64,000 bases of DNA from Pontibacter deserti (GCF_023630255.1 NZ_JALPRS010000001.1:992001-1056000), one strand, 5' to 3'. Numbered from the stretch's first letter, positions 41,901 to 50,585 are shown. Numbers and translations are program-made. Notes: generated by a model not told the origin, from the sequence alone.

Positions 41901-44353
41901 TAACTATCAAATTTGCGGATACCATAAAATGCCTGTTGCGTGCTCACATCAAACTTGCTCAGCCTGTTCACCGGCCTTCCTGATTCATCAAATACCGTAG
42001 TATAAACCGACCCATCCAATAAACCTATATCCTGGTAACCGGTAAGCTCAAATGTTTCCTGGCCTTTGCCTTGCGCATCTGTTTGCCCTTGTCGCACGCT
42101 GTTCTGGATGTCTACTGTACCGGATGTTTTAATATCGAAGTTATAGTCCGGGTAGTTTTTGGGTTCGAAGATTTTCTTTTTCAGGCTAAGCTGTATTTCG
42201 TAGTTGCGGTTTGCTGCCGGCGGACCAAACAGGTTTTGCGCCGTCAGGTTAACGATAAGTTTATCGCCCGGTACAAAAGCAGTTTTATTAAGGGTGGCAG
42301 TTACTTTCAGGCGGTCCGGCATAAACTCTTCCACGCCAATTTTATGGGAGTTCAGCAGTACATCGTTTCCGGAGTATACTTCTATAGTATAAGTACCCGT
42401 AACGGCTGCGGTGTTAAGTATAAAATTGGCTGTTGCGGCGCCTTCCTTATTCAGTTTGCCTTTTATACTTCGATATTCTTTACCATTTGGCAGCAGCAGT
42501 TTTATTTTTACAGGCAATCCGGCTATAGTTTTCCAGGATGGAGTTCTGATAACAGTATTTACATGCACGGTATCACCAGGACGGTACAAGTCGCGGTCGC
42601 CATAAATAAAGGCATCATAGTTAAGCTCGCCCAGGCGTTTACCACCTACATCAAACCGGGATGTGTTTACCTGAGTCTGGCTGTAAGGCATATAGTTAAA
42701 GTCATTTCCAAGACGGGCAGTTATCAGGCCCATTTTGAAATCAGGAGCGGCTTTATTGATGTTGCTGAAACGGGCTACGCCATCTTTATCGGTAGTGGCT
42801 TTATGGATGACCTGGTTGTTGGTACTGATAAAACGAATTTCTACGCCTTCCATTGTTGTCGCATTCCGGATAGAGTTGGCAAATACCACCACATCATTTT
42901 TGCCCTGCTTCGCTATCAACCCGATATCTGAAACCGAGACTATTTTAGAATCCTTCAGCCAGTTCTTGTCAGTGCTGGAAACTGTTATCACATACAACCC
43001 TTTAAACTGGCTGTCGAAATCAAGATCGTTCAGGTCTAGGTTCAACAGGCGGCTGCTTCCTTGTTTACGCAGGCTTTTGGTATCGTACTCCCGCTCAAAT
43101 ATGATGTTGCCGTTATTGTCGTTTACATCATAGTAAGAACTTTCGTAATATTCTTCGGCTTCTTCGTCGTAAAAGCCATCATACATTTTGCCGTCCTGCA
43201 GGTAGCGCAGTATGTTGTTCTCGTATACTTTGCCTATACTTACTTTTATGCGCGGCACCTGCACCAGGTTAAGGGCAATATCACGGGAGCCCTGGCTGCT
43301 GAGGTAAATGCTTTTAGGGTTAGCAAATGCTACAGTTGGCTGCAGCGTCTGGAACGTAACCGGATGCCTGTAATCTCTTCCTAGCTCTTTACCCGCAACG
43401 CCTGCCAGGTTTCCGCTTATAGTTAAAGTATAGTTTTCCTGACCTGAGAAATTACCTTTTAGCACTAATCCGTTTTCCAGTCTTTCCACCGTAAACTCGC
43501 GCTGCGGGTCTATACTTACTGTACTTCGCAGATCAGCATTACTTATTGGTTGGGTTGTAAAAACATAAATGCGTTCCTGGCCTTCTTCGAAAGCGGTAGC
43601 TACTTCTGTTACCTGCATCTGGCGGCGGCTCGGCAGCTCAACTTCCCTTTCTATAGTTAGGGTGGTCTGGTATGTACTGCCCGGCATGGTTAGCCCTTTG
43701 TTTATACTTAACAGCACAGGTATCGCTTCATCTGTTGCCTGACTAACGCCCTTTAATTTCACAGCTATACTTTCGCGATTGCTGCTTACTACTTCAATCG
43801 GTAGGCCGGTTCTGCCCTGGTAAACGCGCAGGTTCTCCCGCAATGATGGTAGATCTACAGGGTAATTAAAACTGAGCAGCAGGTTAGCCTCCAGCTGTGT
43901 GGGGTTGTTTTCGTTCAGGGTCCAGTAGGTTTTGGTTTTTGTTAATGCCACATAGGGGGTATGAAACGTGAAGCCCTGGCCAGCCGGTATTTTATACTTA
44001 GTTTTTGAATGGTGAAGCAGGTTATCGGTCAGCTCGGCCTGGTAATTGGTGCTGGGCGCAAATGGTCGGGAAGGGGAGAAGACCAGTTCGTCAGGCGCCG
44101 TCCATTTAAACTTGCCAGGTACAGCCGGATTGAAGCTTATATAAGGTATAGTATCCCAATCGTTCAGTAACGAATCTGGTACAAGCTCTTTATCAAATTT
44201 AAATACCAGATTTTGCTCCTGTGCTATTTGCTGCTCAAAGTTTCGGCTTTCTAACAGCAGTTCATCGCTTTTGCCTTTGCAGCTGCTTATAAAGACAAGT
44301 ATAAGAATGATATACCAGAATGGTAAAGAGCAGGATAAGGATGTTTTTTTCAT
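38930..44353 (-). CDS. Bacterial alpha-2-macroglobulin lipoprotein
   Basis: An 1807-residue lipoprotein (signal ending FISSC). It has repeated MG beta-sandwich domains through the N-terminal half and the MG2-type segment LYRPGDTVHVNTVIR. The bait-type or MG region follows, then the A2M domain (LVSLWSGHLKTNSNGEATVKVKIPEFSGAVRVMAVAYKGSAFGSAEKMMRV). The thioester motif CLEQ lies in YPHGCLEQTTSTAFPLLYY (Cys1346), and a helical thioester domain with many Trp and Tyr residues follows. Bacterial A2Ms are thought to trap attacking proteases in the periplasm through the thioester. Length is typical. It heads the minus-strand series and is paired with pbpC. Confidence 0.95.
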   Translation of the reverse strand: MKKTSLSCSLPFWYIILILVFISSCKGKSDELLLESRNFEQQIAQEQNLVFKFDKELVPDSLLNDWDTIPYISFNPAVPGKFKWTAPDELVFSPSRPFAPSTNYQAELTDNLLHHSKTKYKIPAGQGFTFHTPYVALTKTKTYWTLNENNPTQLEANLLLSFNYPVDLPSLRENLRVYQGRTGLPIEVVSSNRESIAVKLKGVSQATDEAIPVLLSINKGLTMPGSTYQTTLTIEREVELPSRRQMQVTEVATAFEEGQERIYVFTTQPISNADLRSTVSIDPQREFTVERLENGLVLKGNFSGQENYTLTISGNLAGVAGKELGRDYRHPVTFQTLQPTVAFANPKSIYLSSQGSRDIALNLVQVPRIKVSIGKVYENNILRYLQDGKMYDGFYDEEAEEYYESSYYDVNDNNGNIIFEREYDTKSLRKQGSSRLLNLDLNDLDFDSQFKGLYVITVSSTDKNWLKDSKIVSVSDIGLIAKQGKNDVVVFANSIRNATTMEGVEIRFISTNNQVIHKATTDKDGVARFSNINKAAPDFKMGLITARLGNDFNYMPYSQTQVNTSRFDVGGKRLGELNYDAFIYGDRDLYRPGDTVHVNTVIRTPSWKTIAGLPVKIKLLLPNGKEYRSIKGKLNKEGAATANFILNTAAVTGTYTIEVYSGNDVLLNSHKIGVEEFMPDRLKVTATLNKTAFVPGDKLIVNLTAQNLFGPPAANRNYEIQLSLKKKIFEPKNYPDYNFDIKTSGTVDIQNSVRQGQTDAQGKGQETFELTGYQDIGLLDGSVYTTVFDESGRPVNRLSKFDVSTQQAFYGIRKFDSYVSTRRQMNIPLLALNRNGKPVSTTARVQLVRYTYESVIERYSDNYNYKSQRKENVVLNKTITIPAGGGTFNFTPVSSGEYELRVMRPGAYNYVAQEFYAYGWGDTESTSFAVNTEGVVDIALDKETYEVGDKAKVLFKSPFAGKILVTVEQDKVLSHYYLKTDKKAASLTLPILSEHLPTAYITATAIRQVKDNRMPLTIARGFKPVTVTAKSTKLDVAIAAPEVSRSNKLQQVKIKTAPNAEVTLAVVDEGILQLKDYKTPDPHGYFYQKRALETEAYDLYPYLFPELGGRSSVGGDGYDLEKRINPLTSKRVKLVSLWSGHLKTNSNGEATVKVKIPEFSGAVRVMAVAYKGSAFGSAEKMMRVSDPVVISTALPRFVSPKDTLLVPVTLSNTTAKKATASSAITVTGPLRVFGPATRSASINPNSEAQVTYKLVAAPGIGQAKVTIAVNALGEKFSNNTDITVRPTAPLTKITDAGSIKDGGTADIKLTHDFIPSSVASKLVISNSPLAQFTDDITFLLRYPHGCLEQTTSTAFPLLYYTDLAKSLQQTQKNRTYNPNYLVQEAITKIELMQQYDGGFTYWPGAEQTDWWSSTYATHFLLEAKKAGYPVTQQVLDKALTYLQRKVKGKGMEEYRYYNPARQVQSKYIASRETAYSLYVLSIASKPDWATMNYYKAKPELLSLDSRYLLASTYAINGRRESFNQILPRSFSGETSVRALDGSFYSPMRDMAISLNSLIEADQDNPQVATLARHLSEELRSKRWYNTQERAFALMALGKLAKRSAGNATAQVMQNGKVIGTYNGRDLVLQEKLKSGTVSLRGTGKGTLYYFWEMEGISQSGKYKQEDSYMQVRKAFFNRDGKQISNNTFKQNDLVIVRIALKSLDGRTIPNVAITDMLPAGFEIENPRLMSEREFVWIQKQQPAIPDHTDIRDDRINIYTTAKPTEQYFFYQVRAASKGTFRLGPVGADAMYNAEYHSYHGAGTVMVK

Positions 44354-44440
44354 AGAGGAGAAAGAAAAATGTCCTGAACAGGTACTTAAATATAAAAATG
44401 TTTACCAAAACAAAGAATGTTTTAGTGGAGGTTAATTTTT

Positions 44441-44456
44441 TGGCACACGAATTGCA
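44441..44456 (+). promoter_or_regulatory. Sigma-54 (RpoN) promoter
   Basis: TGGCAC (44441-44446), five bases, then TTGCA (44452-44456). The GG and GC dinucleotides are exactly 10 bases apart, matching the -24/-12 consensus TGGCACnnnnnTTGCA. The predicted start of transcription is about 44466, 33 bases before the first ATG of the glycine-zipper gene. Confidence 0.75.
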
Positions 44457-44498
44457 ACTACCCTCTACAGTTGCGTATAAAGATTTTTTAACTCAAAA

Positions 44499-45029
44499 AT
44501 GAATGTTATGAAAAAGGTAATCAGTTTAGCTCTAAGCCTTGTATTGATAGTTGCTGTTGCTTTTAGTGCATCGGCACAAACAGAACGCAGAGGCTGGAGC
44601 CCTCAGGCAAAAGGTGCAGTTATTGGTGGTGCTACTGGTGCTGCTGCAGGTGCAATCATCCATAAGCGTAACCGCGTTGTTGGTGGTGCTGTTGGTGCAG
44701 TAGTTGGTGCAGGTGCCGGTTATGGTGTTGGTAAGATCATCGATAACAAGCAGAAGAAAAAAGAAGCAGAGCGTATTGCAGCCGCTAACCGTGCAGCCGC
44801 CGCTAACAGAGCAGCTAATGCAAGAATGGCTTCATCAAGCAGAAGATCTTCTGCTCCTGCAAGTACTAAAGCTTCAACTAATGCACTGGTAGCTACTCAG
44901 CAGCCTGCTTTAGCTTATAACACAAACTCTATGGCTTATTTAGCAGACAACATGTTCCTGCCAAACCCTCACTTCGGTGACAGAGATAAGCCTTATCATA
45001 CTTCTGAATACAGAAGAAAAAGCTGGTAA
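44499..45029 (+). CDS. Secreted glycine-zipper protein
   Basis: A protein of about 176 residues (or 173 from the second ATG at 44508) with a signal peptide ending SASA-Q. Residues about 37-80 are a glycine-zipper (AKGAVIGGATGAAAGAIIH and VVGGAVGAVVGAGAGYGVGKIID), which forms membrane-embedded helices in stress lipoproteins and outer-membrane proteins. Then comes an Ala/Arg/Lys-rich helix and an unstructured tail with PNPHFGDRDKPYHTSEYRRKSW. The function is unknown; a role in envelope stress is a guess based on the zipper and the sigma-54 promoter in front. It has its own terminator, so it is a single-gene transcript divergent from the A2M gene. Confidence 0.8.
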   Translation: MNVMKKVISLALSLVLIVAVAFSASAQTERRGWSPQAKGAVIGGATGAAAGAIIHKRNRVVGGAVGAVVGAGAGYGVGKIIDNKQKKKEAERIAAANRAAAANRAANARMASSSRRSSAPASTKASTNALVATQQPALAYNTNSMAYLADNMFLPNPHFGDRDKPYHTSEYRRKSW

Positions 45030-45053
45030 TTAATACCTTTACCCATAAAAAAA

Positions 45054-45081
45054 ACCAGTCAGTCATGACTGGTTTTTTTTT
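45054..45081 (+). terminator. Terminator of the glycine-zipper gene
   Basis: ACCAGTCA (45054-45061) pairs with TGACTGGT (45066-45073), extended by A-runs against a nine-T tail (45073-45081). Confidence 0.88.
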
Positions 45082-45147
45082 AATTCGTATAAGCCCAAAA
45101 ATATATATGTGTTTTTGTATTTAAGTATACACTAAAAAACTAAAATT

Positions 45148-45603
45148 ATGAGATCCTTAATTGCAATGCTTGCAGTAGCATTCTTGTTCACATCCTGCCA
45201 GAAAACCGAAGACGTTAAAGTGGTACAGGACCTGAATAAACAATTTATTGATGCCTGGAACAGTGAAGACGACAGTAAAGTGGAAGCCATGCTAGCCGAA
45301 GACGTAGACTTTGTGCAGGGCGAGATCCATTATAGCGGCAAGTCTGAAGTAGCTGATAAGTGGGTAAACGAAACCATTGAAACTATAGAAGACCTGCGAC
45401 TGAATGTGGTAAGTTCTGGTATTGATAAGAATATAGCGTACGAAGCCGGTACATTTAGTGTGGATGTGAAACCTGAAGCTCCGGGTCAGCCGGGTGGCGA
45501 AGGCGAAGGTAACTTTATACTTCTCTGGAAAAAAGGGGAGGACGGAACCTGGAAACTTAGCTATGCCCAGTTAGAAGATTTGCCGGTACAGGCCAAAATG
45601 TAA
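45148..45603 (+). CDS. DUF4440/SnoaL-like lipoprotein
   Basis: A 151-residue lipoprotein (signal ending LFTSC). The body has the NTF2-like pattern: DLNKQFIDAWNSEDDSKVEAMLAEDVDFVQGEIHYSGKSEVADKWVNETI, then an AYEAGTFSVDV strand, and GNFILLWKKGEDGTWKLSYAQLEDL at the end. It is close in layout to the lipoprotein at 2411-2896. The fold suggests ligand binding; no catalytic residues stand out. It begins 67 bases after a terminator and ends at its own terminator, so it is likely monocistronic. Confidence 0.8.
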   Translation: MRSLIAMLAVAFLFTSCQKTEDVKVVQDLNKQFIDAWNSEDDSKVEAMLAEDVDFVQGEIHYSGKSEVADKWVNETIETIEDLRLNVVSSGIDKNIAYEAGTFSVDVKPEAPGQPGGEGEGNFILLWKKGEDGTWKLSYAQLEDLPVQAKM

Positions 45604-45624
45604 CAGCTAAAACTATAAGCTATA

Positions 45625-45660
45625 AAAAGAGCCGCCTTGGTAGAAAAGGGCGGCTCTTTT
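45625..45660 (+). terminator. Terminator of the DUF4440-like lipoprotein gene
   Basis: AAAAGAGCCGCC (45625-45636) pairs with GGCGGCTCTTTT (45649-45660), followed by GTTAAC. Confidence 0.85.
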
Positions 45661-45750
45661 GTTAACTATTCTATCAAATCGGCTAAAGTATAAACTATAA
45701 CCAGAAGTATAGCTGGAGCTAACTGCCACAGCTGTAGTTACCTAAAGCAA

Positions 45751-45782
45751 AAAAGCCTGCCGGTGTAAACCAGCAGGCTTTT
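45751..45782 (-). terminator. Terminator downstream of the tRNA
   Basis: AAAAGCCTGC (45751-45760) pairs with GCAGGCTTTT (45773-45782) around a 12-base loop; on the minus strand a T-run follows. It starts about 5 bases past the tRNA 3' end. Confidence 0.8.
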
Positions 45783-45786
45783 GTTG

Positions 45787-45860
45787 TAGCGGGGAGCAGA
45801 ATCGAACTGCCGACCTCAGGGTTATGAATCCTGCGCTCTAACCATCTGAGCTACCCCGCC
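45787..45860 (-). tRNA. tRNA with anticodon CAU (Met, probably elongator)
   Basis: The minus strand folds into a cloverleaf of 74 bases. The acceptor stem is GGCGGGG with CCCCGCT (one G-U pair), the D arm is GCTC/GAGC with an AGATGGTTA loop, and the T arm is GGCAG/CTGCT with loop TTCGATT. The anticodon loop is TTCATAA, so the anticodon is CAU. There is an A-C mismatch at the base of the anticodon stem and no three-G/C stem, so it is not the initiator. A CAU anticodon could also be an Ile tRNA with lysidine. The 3' CCA is not encoded. Confidence 0.85.
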
Positions 45861-45996
45861 GAATTGTGATGCAAAAGTAGGAAAAAGATTTAATTCTGCA
45901 CAATACCTGAGCCAGAAAAAAAATATTTTATTTTCGATATATTAATAGAATCAAAAAATAACACTATACTTACTCAATCACTTACTATTATGCTCT

Positions 45997-46401
45997 ATGA
46001 TGAGATCTACAAAAACTAAATTTATTGCCGAATATCCGATTAACGCTTCTTCAAGATTACTGTACCCATACTTAAGCACTGCCAGCGGTTTGGCAGAATG
46101 GTTTTGCGACGATGTAAAAGTAGAAGCAAACAAAATATACAATTTCATCTGGGACGGTCGCAGCCATTTTGCTGAAATGACTGGTTTCCGTACTAACCGA
46201 TCCGTACGTTTCCTTTTCCTGGATGAAAATCGCCAGCATGTTTCTGATCCATCTTATATAGACTTCTCAATTGAATCGAGTGAGCTTACACAGGAGCAGT
46301 TTCTGAAAGTAATAGATTATTCTGAAGAAGAAGACCAGGAAGAACTGGCCGAACTTTGGGAGCACCTGATGCAAAACCTGAGAGAAATAGTAGGCGGGTA
46401 G
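45997..46401 (+). CDS. START-like domain protein (Bacteroidota type)
   Basis: A 134-residue protein (ATG at 45997 or 46000) with START/AHSA1-type features: TKFIAEYPINASSRLLYPYLSTASGLAEWFCDDVKV, SHFAEMTGFRTNRSVRFLFLDE, and a C-terminal acidic amphipathic helix (LAELWEHLMQNLREIVGG). It resembles the START_2 family common in Bacteroidota. A hydrophobic pocket for a lipid or small molecule is expected, but the ligand is unknown. No signal peptide. It is 105 bases ahead of the LptF/G permease gene and could be expressed with it. Confidence 0.78.
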   Translation: MMRSTKTKFIAEYPINASSRLLYPYLSTASGLAEWFCDDVKVEANKIYNFIWDGRSHFAEMTGFRTNRSVRFLFLDENRQHVSDPSYIDFSIESSELTQEQFLKVIDYSEEEDQEELAELWEHLMQNLREIVGG

Positions 46402-46423
46402 CGCACGGTCTGGTTCTGCTGCG

Positions 46424-46431
46424 TATCTTTG
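46424..46431 (+). promoter_or_regulatory. -7 promoter box for the LptF/G gene
   Basis: TATCTTTG fits the TAnnTTTG consensus and lies 76 bases before the lptF/G ATG at 46507. No clear -33 TTG is visible at the usual distance. Confidence 0.4.
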
Positions 46432-46506
46432 CACGATTTTTGGGGCCTGGGTGTTACTTTATAATCCGGCAGCTCCATGCAAGGCCGCTACGGTTTTTTT
46501 GCTCTC

Positions 46507-47922
46507 ATGAAGAAATTAGATAAACTGATTATACGGTCGTTCATCGGCCCGTTTATACTTACATTTGCTGTAGTAGAGTTTATACTGCTCACACAGTACA
46601 TGCTAAAATACCTCGACGAGTTGGTTGGTAAAGACCTTGGTGCGAGCGTGTTTGGCGAACTCCTTTTCTACTTCAGCCTTAATATGGCTCCTGTAGCCCT
46701 GCCGCTGGCGGCGCTGCTTTCGTCGCTTATGACCTATGGTACTTTAGGCGAGCACCACGAACTAACTGCCATCAAAACTTCCGGTATTGCTCTGCCACGC
46801 ATCCTGCGCCCGGTTTTCTTTTTTACAGCAGTACTCGCAATTTGCGCCTTTTTCTTCAATAATAATATAGTACCTAAAGCTAACCTCAAAGCTTATAGTT
46901 TGCTTTGGGATATCAGGCAGACCAAACCTACCATGAACTTTAAGGAGGGTGCTTTTTATAATGGTCTACCGGGGTATAGTATAAAAATAAATGAAAAGCT
47001 AGGAGACGGAGGTACGTTACGCGATGTAATGATCTATGATCATACCCAGGGAGGCAATAATTCCAGGGTTATACTTGCCGACTCCGGGCGTATGTACACC
47101 CAGCATAATGAAAAGTATCTCGTTTTAGAGTTGTTCAGAGGTAATATTTATGTGAATCAGAACGACGGGACTTTCCGTGGATCCAACGAACAGTTTGTTC
47201 GACAGCGTTTTGATGAAAGCAAGATCATGTTCAATCTTTCTTCTTTTGACCTAAGCCGTACCCGCGAAGAGTACTTTGCTGAAAACAAAATGATGAAGAA
47301 CATCACCGAACTTAAAGTTGTGACAGATTCTCTTACTAAACAGAATACTGACGAGCTCGCTAAGTTTGTAACCAATGTAGATCCTTTTTATATGTATATG
47401 AAAGTGGATACTACGCGATCTAAGTTTGGCGGCAGAGCAACTATCAATAAAGAAGTAATTAAAGAGTTGCCGGAGCCAACTTTATCTACAATGGTGATGG
47501 CTAAAAATAAAGCCCGAAATATTAAGAGTTTTACATCCAGTTACATTGAGCGCGTAAACAGCACAGTACGCGAAGCCAATAACTTTGAAATTGAGATCTG
47601 GAAGAAATATACTCAATCAGCCAGCATCCTGGTAATGTTCCTGATAGGGGCTCCGCTAGGTGCTATTATAAAGAAAGGTGGTTTGGGGGTACCGGTAATC
47701 ATTTCGATCGTCTTCTTTATAGTTATGTATGTGCTTTCTATACTTGGCGAGAAATGGGCACGCGAGGGATTGGTACCTGTGCCGGTAGGGATGTGGGCAT
47801 CTAATGCTATACTTATACCTATAGGCTTGTTCTTCCTGTACCAGGCTCGAAACGACTCCAGTTTATTGGAAATTGATTTCTGGCGTAAATTACTTACCAG
47901 GCTGAAGCGCAATAAATTGTAA
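46507..47922 (+). CDS. LptF/LptG-family (YjgP/YjgQ) permease
   Basis: A protein of about 471 residues with six predicted membrane helices, three at each end (MKKLDKLIIRSFIGPFILTFAVVEFILLTQY at the start, and SASILVMFLIGAPLGAIIKKGGLGVPVIISIVFFIVMYV near the C terminus). A large periplasmic beta-rich domain lies between (about 130-380). The AIKTSGIALPRILRPVFFF motif is typical. In Gram-negatives LptF and LptG form the membrane part of the LptB2FG transporter that pulls lipopolysaccharide out of the inner membrane. Which of the two it is cannot be decided from one gene. The start is the ATG at 46507. Confidence 0.92.
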   Translation: MKKLDKLIIRSFIGPFILTFAVVEFILLTQYMLKYLDELVGKDLGASVFGELLFYFSLNMAPVALPLAALLSSLMTYGTLGEHHELTAIKTSGIALPRILRPVFFFTAVLAICAFFFNNNIVPKANLKAYSLLWDIRQTKPTMNFKEGAFYNGLPGYSIKINEKLGDGGTLRDVMIYDHTQGGNNSRVILADSGRMYTQHNEKYLVLELFRGNIYVNQNDGTFRGSNEQFVRQRFDESKIMFNLSSFDLSRTREEYFAENKMMKNITELKVVTDSLTKQNTDELAKFVTNVDPFYMYMKVDTTRSKFGGRATINKEVIKELPEPTLSTMVMAKNKARNIKSFTSSYIERVNSTVREANNFEIEIWKKYTQSASILVMFLIGAPLGAIIKKGGLGVPVIISIVFFIVMYVLSILGEKWAREGLVPVPVGMWASNAILIPIGLFFLYQARNDSSLLEIDFWRKLLTRLKRNKL

Positions 47923-47953
47923 TTCCTGTTAAAAATAGAGCAGGTAAATAGTT

Positions 47954-47982
47954 TTTGATTAATTTAATTTTTTATATCTTTG
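47954..47982 (+). promoter_or_regulatory. Promoter of rpsO
   Basis: TTTG (47954-47957), 17 bases, then TATCTTTG (47975-47982) match the Bacteroidota -33/-7 pattern well. The rpsO ATG is 51 bases downstream. Confidence 0.65.
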
Positions 47983-48032
47983 CGGCTTATACGGCAATCT
48001 CATAGATAAAAACAGATTGATATTTATACGAA

Positions 48033-48308
48033 ATGAAATTAACTACTGAAGCGAAACAAGAAATTTTCGAAAAGCACGGCATAAGCAAGTCTAAAACTGA
48101 CACTGGTTCAGCTGAGTCTCAGATCGCGCTTTTCACTACACGCATTACTGATCTTACAGAGCACCTGAAGATTCATAAAAAAGATTTCAGCACCCGCCTG
48201 GGCCTTCTGAAACTGGTAGGTAAAAGAAGAAGATTGCTTAACTACCTTCAGAAAATCGATATCGAAAGATACAGAGCTATCATTAGCGAGCTAGGTATCA
48301 GAAAATAA
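48033..48308 (+). CDS. rpsO: 30S ribosomal protein S15
   Basis: A 91-residue protein with the S15 signature: [67 protein letters not shown]. It binds 16S rRNA near the three-way junction and helps build the platform. Length is slightly above the E. coli 89 residues. It has its own good promoter and a terminator, and pnp follows on the same strand, as in many bacteria where S15 and PNPase are co-regulated. Confidence 0.97.
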   Translation: MKLTTEAKQEIFEKHGISKSKTDTGSAESQIALFTTRITDLTEHLKIHKKDFSTRLGLLKLVGKRRRLLNYLQKIDIERYRAIISELGIRK

Positions 48309-48316
48309 ACTATTTG

Positions 48317-48356
48317 GATTAGGGAATTCACAAAGGGAATTCCCTAATCTTTTTTA
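48317..48356 (+). terminator. Terminator of rpsO
   Basis: GATTAGGGAATTC (48317-48329) pairs perfectly with GAATTCCCTAATC (48337-48349), followed by seven T (48350-48356). Confidence 0.9.
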
Positions 48357-48443
48357 TACCACTTCCGAATTCCTTCTTTGCCAGTACCCGACAGTGGCCG
48401 CAATGGGCAGCCCTGTTTTTTGATGCTAAAAAAATAATTGAAG

Positions 48444-50585
48444 ATGTCACAAAACGCGATTACAAAAACTATCTTTCTTCCGGATGGCCGGGAGATAACT
48501 ATTGAAACTGGTAAATTAGCCAAACAAGCCGATGGCTCTGTTGTGGTGAAAATGGGAAACACCATGCTGCTTGCTGCTATTGTTTCCAATAAAGAGGCCC
48601 GTGAAGGCGTTGACTTCCTGCCACTTTCTGTTGACTATCAGGAGAAGTTCGCTTCATCTGGTAAAATCCCTGGAGGTTTCTTAAAAAGAGAAGCTCGTCT
48701 TTCTGACTACGAAATATTGGTTTCGCGCCTGGTAGACCGTGTGCTGCGTCCGCTGTTCCCGGATGATTATCATGCTGAAACACAAATGACGATACACCTG
48801 ATCTCTGCTGATACGGAGATTATGCCTGATGCACTTGCAGCTCTGGCGGCATCTGCTGCACTGGCTGTGTCTGATATTCCTTTTAACGGACCGATCTCTG
48901 AAGTACGTGTTGCTCGTATTGATGGCCAGTTAGTTATTAACCCTACTGTTTCTGACCTGCAGCGTGCTGACATCGATATGATGGTTGGTGCTTCTATGGA
49001 CAGCGTTGTGATGGTAGAAGGTGAAATGAGTGAAGTTTCAGAGGCAGAAATGCTGGAAGCTATCAAATTTGCCCACGATGCCATTAAAGTTCATTGCCAG
49101 GCACAGCTGGAGCTTGCTGAGATGGTAGGTAAACTGCAGAAACGTGAATACTCTCATGAAACGCATAATGAAGAGCTACGCGAAAGAGTACGCACTGCTA
49201 CTTACGATAAAGCATATGCTGTTGCAATGCGCGGTAGAGCTAACAAAGCTGAGCGTAAAGAAGGGTTCGCAGCTGTTCTGAATGAGTTTGTGGAGTCTTT
49301 GGGTGAGGAGCATGGTTATGATATGACCATGATCAAAACCTATTACCACGATGTTGAGAAGGAGGCTGTTCGTAACATGATTCTGGATGAGCGTGTGCGT
49401 TTAGATGGCCGTAGACTAGATGAGATCCGCCCGATCTGGTCAGAGGTGAACTATCTGCCTGCTACACACGGTTCAGCGATCTTTACTCGTGGTGAGACTC
49501 AGTCTTTAACTACAGTAACCTTAGGAACAAAGCTGGACGAGCAGATGATCGACAGCGCAATGGTATCAGGTACAAATAAATTCTTATTACACTATAACTT
49601 CCCTGCATTCTCAACTGGTGAGGTGAAGCCGAACAGAGGTCCTGGCCGTCGTGAGATCGGACACGGTAACCTTGCGCTTCGTGCTCTTAAGAAGGTATTG
49701 CCAGCAGATGCAGAGAATCCATATACTATCCGTATCGTTTCCGACATCCTGGAGTCTAACGGTTCTTCATCTATGGCTACAGTTTGTGCAGGTTCACTTG
49801 CACTAATGGACGCTGGTGTACCTGTTAAAGGTGGCGTATCTGGTATCGCAATGGGCCTTATCACAGATGAGAAGACTGGCAAATTTGCAGTGCTTTCTGA
49901 TATACTTGGTGATGAAGACCACCTTGGTGATATGGACTTTAAAGTAGCTGGTACTAAAGATGGTATTACTGCCTGCCAGATGGATATTAAAGTTCACGGT
50001 TTATCTTACGATGTACTTGGCCAGGCACTTGAGCAGGCAAGAGGCGGACGTTTGCATATCCTGAACGAAATGAGCAAGACTATCGCTGCTGCTAACGCAG
50101 ATTACAAGCCGCATACGCCACGTTCGTTCAACATGATCATCGATAAGGAGTTTATCGGTGCTGTTATCGGACCAGGTGGTAAAGTAATTCAGCAAATTCA
50201 GAAAGATACTGGTGCTACTATCATCATCGAAGAGAAAAACGAGAAAGGTCACGTAAACATCTTCGCCAGCAACCAGGACTCAATGAACAGCGCAGTTTCT
50301 AAGATCAAAGGAATTGTTGCTCAGCCTGAAATTGGTGAAGTATACATTGGTAAAGTTAAGTCTATACAGCCTTACGGTGCCTTTGTTGAGTTTATGCCAG
50401 GTAAAGATGGCTTACTTCATATTTCTGAGATCAAGCACGAGCGTGTGGAAACTATGGACGGCGTACTGGAAGTAGGCGAGGAAATAAAAGTTAAGCTTAT
50501 CGACGTAGACAAGAAGACTGGTAAGTTTAAACTGTCTCGTAAGGCTATACTTCCGAAACCGGAAGCTCCTCAGCAAAATCAGTAA
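48444..50585 (+). CDS. pnp: Polyribonucleotide nucleotidyltransferase
   Basis: PNPase degrades RNA 3' to 5' with phosphate and also polymerises tails. About 713 residues from the ATG at 48444. It has two RNase PH domains, the first with [37 protein letters not shown] and the second with the catalytic region [13 protein letters not shown]...[33 protein letters not shown]-terminal KH domain ([26 protein letters not shown]) and an S1 domain ([29 protein letters not shown]) follow. A TTG two codons upstream is a weaker start. It lies downstream of rpsO but behind a terminator, so readthrough or its own promoter is needed. Confidence 0.97.
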   Translation: MSQNAITKTIFLPDGREITIETGKLAKQADGSVVVKMGNTMLLAAIVSNKEAREGVDFLPLSVDYQEKFASSGKIPGGFLKREARLSDYEILVSRLVDRVLRPLFPDDYHAETQMTIHLISADTEIMPDALAALAASAALAVSDIPFNGPISEVRVARIDGQLVINPTVSDLQRADIDMMVGASMDSVVMVEGEMSEVSEAEMLEAIKFAHDAIKVHCQAQLELAEMVGKLQKREYSHETHNEELRERVRTATYDKAYAVAMRGRANKAERKEGFAAVLNEFVESLGEEHGYDMTMIKTYYHDVEKEAVRNMILDERVRLDGRRLDEIRPIWSEVNYLPATHGSAIFTRGETQSLTTVTLGTKLDEQMIDSAMVSGTNKFLLHYNFPAFSTGEVKPNRGPGRREIGHGNLALRALKKVLPADAENPYTIRIVSDILESNGSSSMATVCAGSLALMDAGVPVKGGVSGIAMGLITDEKTGKFAVLSDILGDEDHLGDMDFKVAGTKDGITACQMDIKVHGLSYDVLGQALEQARGGRLHILNEMSKTIAAANADYKPHTPRSFNMIIDKEFIGAVIGPGGKVIQQIQKDTGATIIIEEKNEKGHVNIFASNQDSMNSAVSKIKGIVAQPEIGEVYIGKVKSIQPYGAFVEFMPGKDGLLHISEIKHERVETMDGVLEVGEEIKVKLIDVDKKTGKFKLSRKAILPKPEAPQQNQ

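Noticed and set aside
42071-42931. Long plus-strand open frame of 286 codons inside the alpha-2-macroglobulin gene
   Set aside because: It is antisense to a well-conserved coding region, its product has no recognisable fold or signal, and the minus-strand frame shows clear family motifs.
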